Positions 15,584 to 25,017 are shown, numbered from the stretch's first letter. The stretch is 63,701 bases of DNA from Helicobacter sp. 11-8110 (GCF_003288905.1 NZ_NHYL01000007.1:1-63701); one strand, 5' to 3'. Notes: generated from the letters alone by a model not told the origin. Made by a program: numbers and translations.

Positions 15584-16786
15584 ATGAAATTGTTAGCAAC
15601 TTTTTTATTGTTTTTATTGATGTGTGTGGGATTAAACGCGGAAGTGGTAACTACTAAAAACACCAAAGATGCTCGCGGTGAGGGCTATGGTTCCTCTTAT
15701 GAAGAAGCAGTTAATAAGGCTTTGGCGGATGCTATATCAAAAATGTATGGTGGCAAATTAGCGGTTGGTTCAAAACTAAGTACAGATTACACCAAAACAA
15801 ATGACAAACAGCAGCTACAAAAATCCTATAACGAGGAGATTGCGCGCATTAGTGGAGGGACATTTGATTCCTATGAAGTAATTTCAAATTCCAAACAAGG
15901 CGATGAATACAAGGTTGTTGTGCTCATCAAGAAAACAACCACAACAAAAAAGTATAAAGCCCCCGGACAAAGTGCGAGCAATCGCCGTAGCATCACGGTG
16001 TTTAATGCAACGCCTGATGTTGATAAGCGCGGAATCGGAAATAATTTACAGCAGCAAATTATCACAGATTTACTCCAAAGCAGAAAATTTAATGTTTTAG
16101 AGCGAGATACGCCCGGATATTACGAAATGGAAAAATCCCTTATCAAAAGCGGTGATGCAGCAAGCGATGAAGTCTATAAGCTTAAAAATGTCCTAGCAAC
16201 CGATTATATTTTGCTATTCTCTGTTTCAGACATTGACGGGGGAGCAAAGAAAAGCAATCTCACAGGTAAAACCAAGGTGGAAGTAGAGATGAAAGTGGAT
16301 TATCGTGTGCTTTTATTTGCGACAAGGCAGATTAAATTTTCAAATACGCTTGTAATGAAAACTACAATAAAAGATGATAGCATAACAGCCGATACTGCAT
16401 TAATAGAACAGATTGCGGGACGCATTTCTAGTGATATTTTAAATGCGATTTATCCCTTAAAGGTCGCAAGTGTAGAAAATGGTGAAGTGGTGTTTTCACA
16501 AACGTTAAACCAAGGTGATACTTATGAATGTTTTGCGTTGGGTAAGGCGATTAAAGATTCCTACACTAAAGAAACTACTGGTAGAGTGGAGACAAAAAGT
16601 GGTGATATTGAAGTTGTGCGCTCTACACCTAAGCTATCTTATGCAAAAATTACAAGCGGAAGCGTGAAAGTGGGCGATATTTGCCGTCCATTGAGTAATG
16701 GAAGTGGTAGTGGAAATGGCTATACAATCGGGCGCGATGCTAACTATAAAATTGATGAAAATGGCGGAGTGAATTTGGGATTCTAA
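15584..16786 (+). CDS. CsgG/HfaB-like exported protein
   Basis: Start ATG at 15584 gives a signal peptide ending near LNAEV; total about 400 aa. An N-terminal region (GYGSSYEEAVNKALADAIS) resembles the LPP20/FlgO-type domain, followed by a CsgG-like core: NNLQQQIITDLLQSRKFNVLE, then YKLKNVLATDYILLFSVSD. No lipobox Cys is obvious; the nearest Cys is in the signal core. CsgG proper is an outer-membrane secretion channel; relatives such as these more often act in peptidoglycan or flagellar envelope complexes. It ends the operon 5 nt after the previous gene's overlap zone. Confidence 0.7.
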   Translation: MKLLATFLLFLLMCVGLNAEVVTTKNTKDARGEGYGSSYEEAVNKALADAISKMYGGKLAVGSKLSTDYTKTNDKQQLQKSYNEEIARISGGTFDSYEVISNSKQGDEYKVVVLIKKTTTTKKYKAPGQSASNRRSITVFNATPDVDKRGIGNNLQQQIITDLLQSRKFNVLERDTPGYYEMEKSLIKSGDAASDEVYKLKNVLATDYILLFSVSDIDGGAKKSNLTGKTKVEVEMKVDYRVLLFATRQIKFSNTLVMKTTIKDDSITADTALIEQIAGRISSDILNAIYPLKVASVENGEVVFSQTLNQGDTYECFALGKAIKDSYTKETTGRVETKSGDIEVVRSTPKLSYAKITSGSVKVGDICRPLSNGSGSGNGYTIGRDANYKIDENGGVNLGF

Positions 16787-16807
16787 GGGATTCCAATTCT
16801 CCGCTTT

Positions 16808-16851
16808 CCAACTGCATTCCAACTGCATTCCAACTGCATTCCAACTGCATT
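16808..16851 (+). repeat. Tandem repeat, 4 copies of an 11-bp unit
   Basis: CCAACTGCATT repeated four times without change, 22 nt after the stop of the CsgG-like gene. Non-coding. Copy number could vary between isolates by slippage. Confidence 0.9.
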
Positions 16852-16915
16852 AAACCCTTTCAAATAAAATCTTAAATCAAAGTAGAATCGTAAAATTATT
16901 GATGTTTTAGGAAGT

Positions 16916-17005
16916 AAGCATAAAAGTGCGGATTCTTGATTAAAGGTATTGGATAAATGGGGGGGGGGAGATACAAAAAATCAGAGAATCCGCACTTTTA
17001 TGCTT
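16916..17005. other. Long hairpin with a G10 tract in the loop
   Basis: Perfect 21-bp arms (16916-16936 and 16985-17005; AAGCATAAAAGTGCGGATTC is the left arm start), extended by a bulge and five more pairs. The loop holds ten G in a row (16959-16968). Poly-G tracts are the usual slippage sites in Campylobacterota. The gap 16787-17214 holds this, the tandem repeat, and nothing else I can name. It could be a terminator, a small RNA, or a miniature element. Confidence 0.8.
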
Positions 17006-17214
17006 GTATGTAATCGTCCATTTCATTTAGGCAAGAGAAAGTATTATATCAAAAAAACAAATCAATAAATCTTTATATGCATTGTGTGTGCCAGTAATAT
17101 AGAAATTACATTTTGGATTCCATTGGATTAATTTTTGATATACTGCCTTAAAAGGCTTAACAGCGGCTTATATTTTTGTTATAATCCTAGCTAGTTTTTA
17201 TCAAGGAGAAAGAA

Positions 17215-17519
17215 ATGTACAAGACGTTGCTATCAGGCTTGTTAGCGGTTTTTGTAAGTTTTGGCTTAAGTGCGTGCAAGGGAGAGGAAAAAATAGTTGT
17301 CGCGACGGATACGGGATTCGTTCCTTTTGAGTTTAAAGAGGGGTCGGAATATAAGGGCGTGCGCATGAGATTGCTAAACGACTTGGTAAAACATTGGAAG
17401 TTAAAGATATGGAGTTTGATGCGGTTGTAAGCGCAGTAAGCAGCGGCAATGCAGATTTTGCGGCAAGTGGATTGACGATTAATGCAACGCGCTTGAAAGT
17501 TTTTAAATGCCAAGGATAT
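17215..17519 (+). pseudogene. Amino-acid ABC transporter substrate-binding protein, fragment
   Basis: Starts as a lipoprotein (MYKTLLSGLLAVFVSFG then LSACKGEE) with the family text IVVATDTGFVPFEFKEG and YKGV. About 51 codons in, a frameshift near 17365 moves the reading to EIAKRLGKTLEVKDMEFDAV and ADFAASGLTINATRLK. After about 17500 the homology stops, so some 150 C-terminal residues are missing. AAGGAGAAAG precedes the start. It is a remnant of a periplasmic solute-binding protein for polar amino acids or cystine, lost before or at the junction with the traF region. Confidence 0.8.
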
Positions 17520-17652
17520 TGAAATTTTTATCTCGATGCTTGAAATTGCATCAGGGAATATGCAAAATAAAAATAGAAAAAATATATAGCGACTACTTTT
17601 TGTTGAACTAAAAATAATAGAATAATTAAAATTCACCACCAAAGGTTCTGTC

Positions 17653-18417
17653 TTGCCAAAACAATTTCTATTTACGCTAATTGTCACCACTTTTTTATAC
17701 TCCCAAAGCAATTCATTTTTTAATGATTCAAGGCGTGGTTGGCACTATTACGAACCTGAAGTAAAGGAAAAAGAAATACAGAAAAAAGAGCGCATAAGCG
17801 ATGATGTAGCTTTTATGCGTTCTGTCCCATTAAATTCCTTGGATGATTTAAGTGTCAAGGAATATACCGAAATTTTTGAACGAGTGAAATCCATTGCAAC
17901 CATGAGACCTACAAAAGAAAATGTAAAAATAATGCAAATTATGAATAAATGGCAAACAGAGCAGTCAGAAAGATTTGCAAAAGTTTGGGCTATTAATTTG
18001 CTTGAAGATCCTAATTTAGAATATCCAAATATTGTAGATACTAAATTTGCAAAAATTTCCAAGATTGCACAAAAAGACAAGGAAACAGAGGATTTTTTTA
18101 AATCTAAAAAGGACAGGCTTGCTTTTGTTATTTTCTATGGGAATTTAAACCAAGATGCAATTAACAGACAAAAAGAAGTTTACGAGCATATTCAAAGACT
18201 TTATGGAATCCAAGCAAAATTTATAGATATTGATAATAAACCACTAATAAAAGAACGCTTTAAACTTACCACAAGTCCTGAAAATTTCTTTCTTTATAAA
18301 AACAAAAATGGTGAAGCCATTTGGCATAGGATTAAAGCAGGACTTGCCGCGCAAAGCGAAATCCTTAGCAATACTAGATTCCTTTTTGACAATGTAATTA
18401 TCGAAAAGGATAAATGA
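17653..18417 (+). CDS. traF: TraF-like conjugation protein
   Basis: Protein of 254 aa with a TTG start at 17653 and a signal peptide (FLFTLIVTTFLYSQS). The mature N-terminus FFNDSRRGWHYYEPEVKEKE has the GW-Y motif of TraF. The C-terminal half (RLAFVIFYGNLNQDAINRQKE, FKLTTSPENFFLYKNKNGEAIW) is a thioredoxin fold without the CxxC pair, as in F TraF. It assists pilus assembly and mating-pair formation in the periplasm. It overlaps the traW start by ATGA at 18414. The frame is intact, but the partner genes are broken, so no working transfer system remains here. Confidence 0.8.
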   Translation: MPKQFLFTLIVTTFLYSQSNSFFNDSRRGWHYYEPEVKEKEIQKKERISDDVAFMRSVPLNSLDDLSVKEYTEIFERVKSIATMRPTKENVKIMQIMNKWQTEQSERFAKVWAINLLEDPNLEYPNIVDTKFAKISKIAQKDKETEDFFKSKKDRLAFVIFYGNLNQDAINRQKEVYEHIQRLYGIQAKFIDIDNKPLIKERFKLTTSPENFFLYKNKNGEAIWHRIKAGLAAQSEILSNTRFLFDNVIIEKDK

Positions 18418-19200
18418 TGATAAAAAAAACTTTTTTTTTTATATTTCTTAGCAGCTTCTTGTTGGCAAATTCTATGGATTCTAATATTTTGCACTCGGGT
18501 GATGTCTATGAGTTTGCAGAAAAAAATGCACTTCTTTTAATCAAAGAACATTTAGAAAAAAACAAAAGCTTTGATATGGAAAAATATTTTCTAAGTATTG
18601 TGAATGAGTTTGAAGCTTTGGGTATTGAAGTAAGCTTAAATAAAAAAAGTAAATCAAATGAGACAAATATAGAATCAGCATTTTTAAAAAATGACACATC
18701 TATCCATACACTTAATATTGAAGCTAAAGGATTAGAAGATATTCATAATGGGCGAAGGATTAAAATTAAACTTGAAGTAGATACCAATCCTCCATTAAAA
18801 TTTCAAACTGAATCAAAAACACTTCTTCTTCCTATGACTTTTAATATTAGAACTATGACCTTGCCAAATCTTTATGCTGGTAAGATGTATGCTCTTTTAT
18901 TTAGAAACTGGATAACTCGTGTTAAAGGGAGAGATTGGTTTGATTTTGAGTGGTATGTTAAAAACAATATTCCACTTAATTTATCATTTATGTCAAAGAA
19001 TGAAAGAAAGTGGAAATTTTAACAAAGATATTTTAACTAAAGAAGAGTTTGCCAAACTACTTCATGACAAAATAGATACTCTTGATATAAAACAAGCTAT
19101 CAATGAAGTAAAAGGGTTTGTTAAAGATGCAAGAGTATTTGAATTCTGATCAAAAGATTATTTTAGACTATTGGCATCAAGGGTTGTATTTTCAAGCTAA
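18414..19200 (+). pseudogene. Chimera: TraW N-terminus fused to AbiEii C-terminus, decayed
   Basis: Begins as TraW (signal peptide TFFFIFLSSFLLANS, then HSGDVYEFAEKNALLLIKEH). After LEKNK at 18552-18566 it changes to the second half of AbiEii: SFDMEKYFLSIVNEFEALG, KLEVDTNPPLKF, YAGKMYALLFRNW, VKGRDWFDFEWYVKN. Further lesions follow: a frameshift near 18985 (the text resumes as QRMKESGNFNKDILTKEEF) and a TGA at 19147-19149 where FW is expected before SKDYFRLLASRVV. It is the reciprocal partner of the chimera at 9326-10054. Confidence 0.85.
18552..18566 (+). repeat. Right copy of the 15-bp recombination junction
   Basis: TTAGAAAAAAACAAA, same frame as the left copy at 9533-9547. TraW sequence lies left, AbiEii sequence right. 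Confidence 0.85.
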
Positions 19201-19303
19201 TTATGGAGTAATGCATAAGCAATACTAAAAGTTAGCAACCATATTAATTAAATTTCAAGTATATTCTCTCTCTAAAAACTTGTTTATTAAAATAAAATCA
19301 GCT

Positions 19304-19640
19304 CTAAACAAGAGAATAAATTAGCTTAAATTCCTTATAATGATTGCGTCTCTTGTAAAGAGTCTCAAAAGTTTTTAATGATGAAGCGTTATTCATTGCC
19401 ATACCAGCTACTCCACTTCTTTTTGATATTCTATTTAGCAGATGGTATTTGTTGAAAACTAATTATTGTGCAACTAAGGTGGGAACAATCATTGCAAATC
19501 TCTTATATTATGATTTATTGCTTCTACTTTTTGGGATATTGTGTTATCATAGATTATTAAACTAGCATTAAAATTTTCCAATAAAACCTTTATATTTTTT
19601 TCTGATTGCCTTTAATGACTTCTGCAAATTAAGAGTTTTG
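19304..19640 (-). pseudogene. Unassigned gene remnant
   Basis: The gap 19201-19687 shows protein-like minus-strand text in two frames: KVEAINHNIRDLQ preceded by NASLIIYDNTISQ, and further on RISKRSGVAGMAMNNASS then TFETLYKRRNHYKEFK to a TAG at 19304. Stops and a frameshift separate them. The DN motif recalls a nucleotide kinase such as zeta toxin, but the match is too weak to name. Confidence 0.3.
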
Positions 19641-19687
19641 TGATGCAATAAATTGGTATAATTCCGAAATTTTCATCAAGGCTTTTT

Positions 19688-21796
19688 ATGCAAGAAAAAT
19701 TTCTTAATCAACTTAATGCCTCACAAAAACAGGCTGTTACTACCATTGAAGGGGCTTTATTGATTTTAGCAGGTGCAGGAAGTGGCAAAACCAAAACCAT
19801 CACAACTAGACTTGCATATTTGATTGATGAAGTGGGGATTCCACCAAGTAATACCCTAACTCTCACCTTTACTAATAAAGCAGCCAATGAAATGCAAAAA
19901 CGCGCTTTAAATATGCTAGAGAAATCAACTTCTCACCCCCCATTGCTTTGCACTTTTCATAAATTTGGACTATTGTTTTTGAAATTTTATATCCCACTTT
20001 TAGGGCGTAAAATAAACTTTATTTTAGCCGATAGCGATGATTCCAAAAAAATCATCAAAGAGCTTAATTGTGATCTTGCACCACTCCCTTTGGTTATAAG
20101 CGAGGTTTCTCGCTATAAAAATTCTCAAATTTCACCCCAAGAAGCTCTTAAAAATGCTCACAATGAACTTTATAAGCATATCGCAAAAGTCTATCTAAAC
20201 TATCAAGAAACGCTTTTGCAGAACAATATGGTGGATTTTGATGATCTGCTTTTGCTTCCCATTGAGATTTTAAAATCAAATCCCAATGTTGCCACAGAAA
20301 TCAGCCAAAGGTACCAATATATTATGGTTGATGAATATCAAGATACCAACGACTTACAATATCAACTTTTAAAATATCTCTGCACCACACACAGCAACAT
20401 TTGTGTAGTGGGCGATGATGATCAAAGCATTTATAGCTGGAGGGGTGCTAATATCCAAAATATTCTTAATTTCTCTCAACATTTCAAAGGCGCAAAAACT
20501 ATTAAACTAGAAGAAAACTATCGCTCTAGCAAATCAATTTTAAATGCCGCTAATCATCTTATTTCTAATAACAAAGAACGACTAGGCAAAACACTAAAAA
20601 GCAATTTAGGCGAAGGGAAGCCTATTGAAGTTTTGCATTCTAATGATGAACAAGAAGAAGCAAGGAATCTCTCAAAAATCATTAAAAAACTACTTCAAAA
20701 TGGAATAAATCCCAAAGATATTGCCATTTTATTTCGCTTAAATGCACTCTCTCGTTCTTTAGAAGAAGGTTTTAATCGCGAAAGAATCCCTTATGTTTTG
20801 GTGGGAACCATTCGATTCTATGAGCGTAGCGAAATTAAAGATGTGATTAGCTATTTTAGGATTCTAACCAATATCAACGATGATTTTTCGCTCTTTAGAA
20901 TCATCAACAAGCCCAAAAGAGGCTTGGGAAAAACCACTCTTGAAAAACTAAAATCACTTAGTCAGATTCATCATTGCAGTATTTATGAGCTTTTTACCAA
21001 GCAATCTCCACAATCACTACAGCAAACAATCAGTAAAAAAGCCTACAATACAATTTGGGAATTTTTTAAGACTATTGAAGAACTCCAAGAATCACAAAGT
21101 CAATCTAGCCTCAAATTCCTTGATGATTTTGAAGAAAAAATCGGACTTTGCAAAGCTTTATCGCAAAATAGCGAAGAAGTTGATAGAGTAAGCAATATTG
21201 AAGAATTTTATGGACTATACCGCGAATATGTTAAACAAAATCCACTAATGGAGCTAGAAAGTTTTCTCAATGAACTTGCGCTAAGAAGCGATCAAGAGGA
21301 CACAGAATTAAGAAATGAGCAAAAAGGGGTTGAGGGCATTTCGTGTATGAGCGTCCATTCTAGCAAAGGTTTAGAATTTGATTATGTTTTTATCATTGGA
21401 CTTGAAGAAGGTTTCTTTCCTATGGCAAGAGAAGACACTAATATCCAAGAAGAAAGGCGACTAGGCTATGTTGCCCTCACTAGAGCGAAAAAGGAGCTTT
21501 ATTTAAGCTATGTTGATTCAAGATTTTATAGGGGAAATCGTGCTAGTTTGTTGCCTTCAAGATTTTTAGCAGAAAGCAAGATTCTTGCTAAAGAAAATTT
21601 TTCGCACCCTAGCACCACAAACTTATCAAAAGGCGCCGATGAGATAGGCTTCCAAAAGGGAGATTGTGTAATGCACAAAATTTTTGGAGCAGGAAGAGTA
21701 ATAGAAGTTACAAAAAGCGGACAAGAAGTCAAGCTAAAAATTAATTTTGGCGGACTCTTAAGAGAGATTTTAAGTGGCTATGTTACAAAAGTTTAA
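19688..21796 (+). CDS. uvrD: UvrD/Rep/PcrA-type 3'-5' DNA helicase
   Basis: Superfamily 1A helicase of 702 aa. Walker A is AGAGSGKTKT (28-37) with Lys34; the Q-motif is LNASQKQAV at 9-17; motif II is DEYQDTN near 215; QSIYSWRGA, motif IV, SVHSSKGLEFDYVF and VALTRAK follow in order. The C-terminal KGDCVMHKIFGAGRVIEV is the Tudor-like tail of PcrA/UvrD. It unwinds DNA in nucleotide-excision and mismatch-type repair and clears replication forks; H. pylori has one such protein that limits recombination. It is the first core gene after the accessory region and faces uppP convergently, 1 nt apart. Confidence 0.95.
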   Translation: MQEKFLNQLNASQKQAVTTIEGALLILAGAGSGKTKTITTRLAYLIDEVGIPPSNTLTLTFTNKAANEMQKRALNMLEKSTSHPPLLCTFHKFGLLFLKFYIPLLGRKINFILADSDDSKKIIKELNCDLAPLPLVISEVSRYKNSQISPQEALKNAHNELYKHIAKVYLNYQETLLQNNMVDFDDLLLLPIEILKSNPNVATEISQRYQYIMVDEYQDTNDLQYQLLKYLCTTHSNICVVGDDDQSIYSWRGANIQNILNFSQHFKGAKTIKLEENYRSSKSILNAANHLISNNKERLGKTLKSNLGEGKPIEVLHSNDEQEEARNLSKIIKKLLQNGINPKDIAILFRLNALSRSLEEGFNRERIPYVLVGTIRFYERSEIKDVISYFRILTNINDDFSLFRIINKPKRGLGKTTLEKLKSLSQIHHCSIYELFTKQSPQSLQQTISKKAYNTIWEFFKTIEELQESQSQSSLKFLDDFEEKIGLCKALSQNSEEVDRVSNIEEFYGLYREYVKQNPLMELESFLNELALRSDQEDTELRNEQKGVEGISCMSVHSSKGLEFDYVFIIGLEEGFFPMAREDTNIQEERRLGYVALTRAKKELYLSYVDSRFYRGNRASLLPSRFLAESKILAKENFSHPSTTNLSKGADEIGFQKGDCVMHKIFGAGRVIEVTKSGQEVKLKINFGGLLREILSGYVTKV

Positions 21797-21797
21797 C

Positions 21798-22571
21798 CTA
21801 AAGAACTTCTAAATAAAACAAAAATGCGATTCCAAGAATAATACGATAAATCCCAAAAGGGATAAAATTAAACCTTGAAACAAAGCCTAAAAACAATTTA
21901 ATCGCTATTAAAGCACTTAAAAATGCTACAACAAACCCAACTGCTAAAATAAGCAAATTATCAGCATTAAATACAGCATAGTTTTTATAAGCACTATATC
22001 CACTTGCAATAATCATCGTAGGTAAAGCTAGGAGAAAAGAAAATTCTGTCGCTACTTTACGATTGCAGCCCAAAAGCAATCCACCAATAATAGTCGCCCC
22101 ACTCCTAGAAGTGCCTGGAATCATCGCCAAAGCTTGAAAAATCCCAATCAAAAAAGATTGTTTATAAGAAATTTCTGCTATTTCTTTGGTGTGATGCTCT
22201 TTTTCTTTATAAAATATCTCTATAACAATAAAGGCGATTCCACCCACAATTAACATAATAGAAGTCGTAATGGGCGCAAAAAGCATTTTAATCAAATCAT
22301 AAAGTAAAAAACCCAAAATACCCGCGGGTAAAAATCCAATGGCAAGCTTAACCCAAAGCTCCAAACTATTTTTAAACAACCTTTCCCAAAAGACAAAAAT
22401 AACTGCTAAAATTGACCCTAATTGAATTATAACCTCAAATGTTTTATGAAACATATCTTGTTGGATTCCAAGCAGTTTTGAAGTAAGAATCAAATGTCCT
22501 GTTGAAGAAACAGGCAAAAATTCTGTCAAACCTTCAACAATTCCCAAAACTATCGCATAAATCAAATCCAT
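21798..22571 (-). CDS. uppP: Undecaprenyl-diphosphatase
   Basis: Integral membrane protein of 257 aa, usual for UppP/BacA. The two active-site blocks are visible: [15 protein letters not shown] (13-27) and PGTSRSGAT (about 152-160). About eight hydrophobic segments are evident. It releases phosphate from undecaprenyl diphosphate on the outer face of the inner membrane, recycling the lipid carrier for peptidoglycan and surface glycans; overproduction confers bacitracin resistance. Single gene, convergent with uvrD. Confidence 0.95.
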   Translation of the reverse strand: MDLIYAIVLGIVEGLTEFLPVSSTGHLILTSKLLGIQQDMFHKTFEVIIQLGSILAVIFVFWERLFKNSLELWVKLAIGFLPAGILGFLLYDLIKMLFAPITTSIMLIVGGIAFIVIEIFYKEKEHHTKEIAEISYKQSFLIGIFQALAMIPGTSRSGATIIGGLLLGCNRKVATEFSFLLALPTMIIASGYSAYKNYAVFNADNLLILAVGFVVAFLSALIAIKLFLGFVSRFNFIPFGIYRIILGIAFLFYLEVL

Positions 22572-22908
22572 AAAAAACCCTTATTTTATATAAAAACAAA
22601 GCAATTCTAACATAATTTGCTTTTTTTATAAAGTTTTATAATATTACTGAAAGAAAATTTAAAAATAAATACAAAATAAAATTATTCATTCCCAAAAGCC
22701 ATTACTCTTTTACACCCTTTATGCTGACAATCCTATCCTATAACTGCATTTTTAATATTACAACTCTTTTTTGTTAAACCAAAAAAATAAACTCTTTCGT
22801 TATTAAATTTATTCAATTATAGTAGTAATTATTATAATTGTTTATTTTTGCTTAAGCTAATAATAAATACAATTTTAAATATCATTATTATTTTTAATAG
22901 GAGTAAAA
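22572..22908. promoter_or_regulatory. AT-rich divergent promoter region, possible Fur site
   Basis: Non-coding gap between uppP and the TonB-dependent receptor, which are divergent. The stretch GTAATTATTATAATTG at 22825-22840 is a near-palindrome of the A/T type bound by Fur in Campylobacterota, and a TAATAGGAG binding site precedes the receptor gene. The Fur call is a guess from composition and from the neighbour's likely role. Confidence 0.35.
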
Positions 22909-25005
22909 ATGTTTATATCAAACAAGGTTAGATATTCATCTGTTGTGTTATCTTTAATACTTGGCGCAATTAGCGCAAATGCTGCTGAAGAATATCGTTT
23001 AGACACTTCAGTTGTGAGTGCTAGTGGATTTTCTCAAGACATAAAAGAAGCCCCTGCTAGTATTTCAATTGTCAAGAAAGAAGATTTGGAAAACAAGCCT
23101 TATCGCGATGTAGCAGAAGCGATTGCAGATATTCCTGGAGTAGATTTATTTGCTAGCAAAGGAAAAACAGGAACTTATCAAATAACTATGCGTGGAATCA
23201 CGGGATACACCCTTATCTTAATAGATGGAAGAAGACAAAGCGTTGGAGGAGATGTGGGTCCTAATGGCTTCACTGAAATTACTTCTTCTTTCTTGCCTCC
23301 AATTTCAGCAATTGAACGCATTGAGATTATCAAAGGTCCAATGAGCACCCTTTATGGTTCTGATGCATTAGGTGGTGTGGTTAATATTATTACAAAAAAA
23401 TCTCCCGAAAAATGGGGCTTAAGCGTCCAAACAGAAGCCTTGCTTCAAGAAGATTCACAATGGGGAAATCTCTATGGGACTAGTATTTATGGTAGCGGAC
23501 CACTTATTAAAGACAAACTCTCCCTTACTCTACGCGCAAGAGAATTTTACAGAGAGGGTTCTAGTGTGAGCTATTCAGAGCCTAATGGAACAATCATTGA
23601 TACCTCTCAAGCACAAAGCCCAACAAGAGCCAATAATCATAATTTTGGATTAAAATTAGATTACCTAGCTAATCCTCAAAATCATTTTACCTTTGATGTA
23701 GATTACTCGCAAAGCATTTTTGATAACGCCAATGGGCAGCTAGGGACTCTAACAAAACCCCTTAATAATACTGGTGCATTAACAGGGGGCTACACTGATA
23801 CAATGCAAGTTGATAAATTAGTAACCTATTTAACACACAAGGGAACTTATGAAAATTTTGTGTTAGATTCTGGAATCCAATACAATCGCGTTAGCAATGA
23901 TGGTAGAGAAGTTGTCGGACTTGCAACACAACCCCATTTGGGAGAAAATAGAGATATTCTAGCAGAAGATATTATTTTAGATACTAAAGCTGTTGTTCCA
24001 TTAGGAGAGAGAAATCTCTTGAGTGTTGGCGCTGAATATCGCATAGAAAAAATGCAAGATAAAATCGCAAATCCAACTAAATTTGATCAATATTTGCTTG
24101 GAATTTTTGCAGAAGATGAACTTTCAATTTTAGATAATCTAAACTTTACGCTAGGAGCAAGATACAATCACCACGAAATTTTTGGCGATAATATTTCACC
24201 TAGAGGCTATCTTGTCTATAATCCAACTGATTCTCTAACACTAAAAGGTGGTATTGCAACTGGATTTAAAGCGCCAACACCAAATCGCCTTATTGCAGGA
24301 TATTATAATTTTAGCGGTCAAGGAAGAGTTCCTTCATATGGGAATCCAAATCTTTCTGAAGAAACTTCAATTAATTATGAATTGAGCGCTATTTACAATC
24401 AAGATTCTCATTACATAAGTCTTACAGGATTTTTGACAGATTTTAAAGATAAAATCTCAAGTGTAACCATAAATACTGGAGAAAATATTTCAGGAGTTGG
24501 AATCTGCACCTATGCTAGATGCTCACAAGCCATCAATCACGGAGAAGTGCGATATATGGGAGTGGAATTAGCAGCAGGATTTAAAGTCTTAGAAAAAATC
24601 AACATTGACGCTTCTTATACCTATTTAGATTCTGAAGTGCGTGAATCTTCTACCATAAGCGCCATTGGAAAACCAGTAGATGACTCTTTAGAGCATAATC
24701 TTATCGCTAAAATTAGCATACCCTTTAACAACTTCACACCTTATCTTAAAGGACAATGGCAAGGGAATCGCTACACAGGTGGCGATCCAGTAATAGGAGA
24801 ATACTACAAAAATGTATTCTTAATGACTGCTGGCGGAACTTATGCTTTCAATGATTCTTGGAAGCTTAATGTGGCTATTCACAATCTTTTAGATAAGAAA
24901 TTCACTGATAGTTTTGCAGGGAATCCAACAGATGGTTATGTCTCTCAATATAATAGAATTGAAGAAGGGAGACGCTTTTGGGTTTCTTTAACAGGTAATT
25001 TTTAA
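22909..25005 (+). CDS. TonB-dependent outer-membrane receptor (FepA/CfrA/IrgA type)
   Basis: Protein of 698 aa. A signal peptide ends near ANAAEEYRL. A plug domain follows (SVVSASGFSQDIKEAPASIS, VAEAIADIPGVDLF, ITMRGITGYTLILIDGRR, IEIIKGPMSTLYGSDALGG), and a 22-strand-type barrel ends in Phe (VSLTGNF). The plug is closest in style to ferric catecholate receptors such as CfrA of Campylobacter. TonB-box-like residues lie near LDTSVV. It would bring a ferric siderophore through the outer membrane with TonB-ExbBD energy. Single gene with its own promoter region; iron control is likely but not shown. The exact ligand cannot be read from sequence. Confidence 0.9.
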   Translation: MFISNKVRYSSVVLSLILGAISANAAEEYRLDTSVVSASGFSQDIKEAPASISIVKKEDLENKPYRDVAEAIADIPGVDLFASKGKTGTYQITMRGITGYTLILIDGRRQSVGGDVGPNGFTEITSSFLPPISAIERIEIIKGPMSTLYGSDALGGVVNIITKKSPEKWGLSVQTEALLQEDSQWGNLYGTSIYGSGPLIKDKLSLTLRAREFYREGSSVSYSEPNGTIIDTSQAQSPTRANNHNFGLKLDYLANPQNHFTFDVDYSQSIFDNANGQLGTLTKPLNNTGALTGGYTDTMQVDKLVTYLTHKGTYENFVLDSGIQYNRVSNDGREVVGLATQPHLGENRDILAEDIILDTKAVVPLGERNLLSVGAEYRIEKMQDKIANPTKFDQYLLGIFAEDELSILDNLNFTLGARYNHHEIFGDNISPRGYLVYNPTDSLTLKGGIATGFKAPTPNRLIAGYYNFSGQGRVPSYGNPNLSEETSINYELSAIYNQDSHYISLTGFLTDFKDKISSVTINTGENISGVGICTYARCSQAINHGEVRYMGVELAAGFKVLEKINIDASYTYLDSEVRESSTISAIGKPVDDSLEHNLIAKISIPFNNFTPYLKGQWQGNRYTGGDPVIGEYYKNVFLMTAGGTYAFNDSWKLNVAIHNLLDKKFTDSFAGNPTDGYVSQYNRIEEGRRFWVSLTGNF

Positions 25006-25017
25006 TCACATTTTATA

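Larger units (their letters stand above)
9533..18566. mobile_element. Segment inserted into abiEii, probably by single crossover of a circle
   Basis: The gene order is abiEi, abiEii-N/traW-C, traU, IS, lipoprotein operon, traF, traW-N/abiEii-C. Closing the segment on itself at the 15-bp junction recreates an unbroken traF-traW-traU operon with ATGA overlaps. Removing it recreates an abiEii of about 285 codons overlapping abiEi. Both reconstructions keep the frame at the junction. No integrase or tRNA target is seen, so homologous or microhomology recombination is more likely than site-specific integration. Confidence 0.75.
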
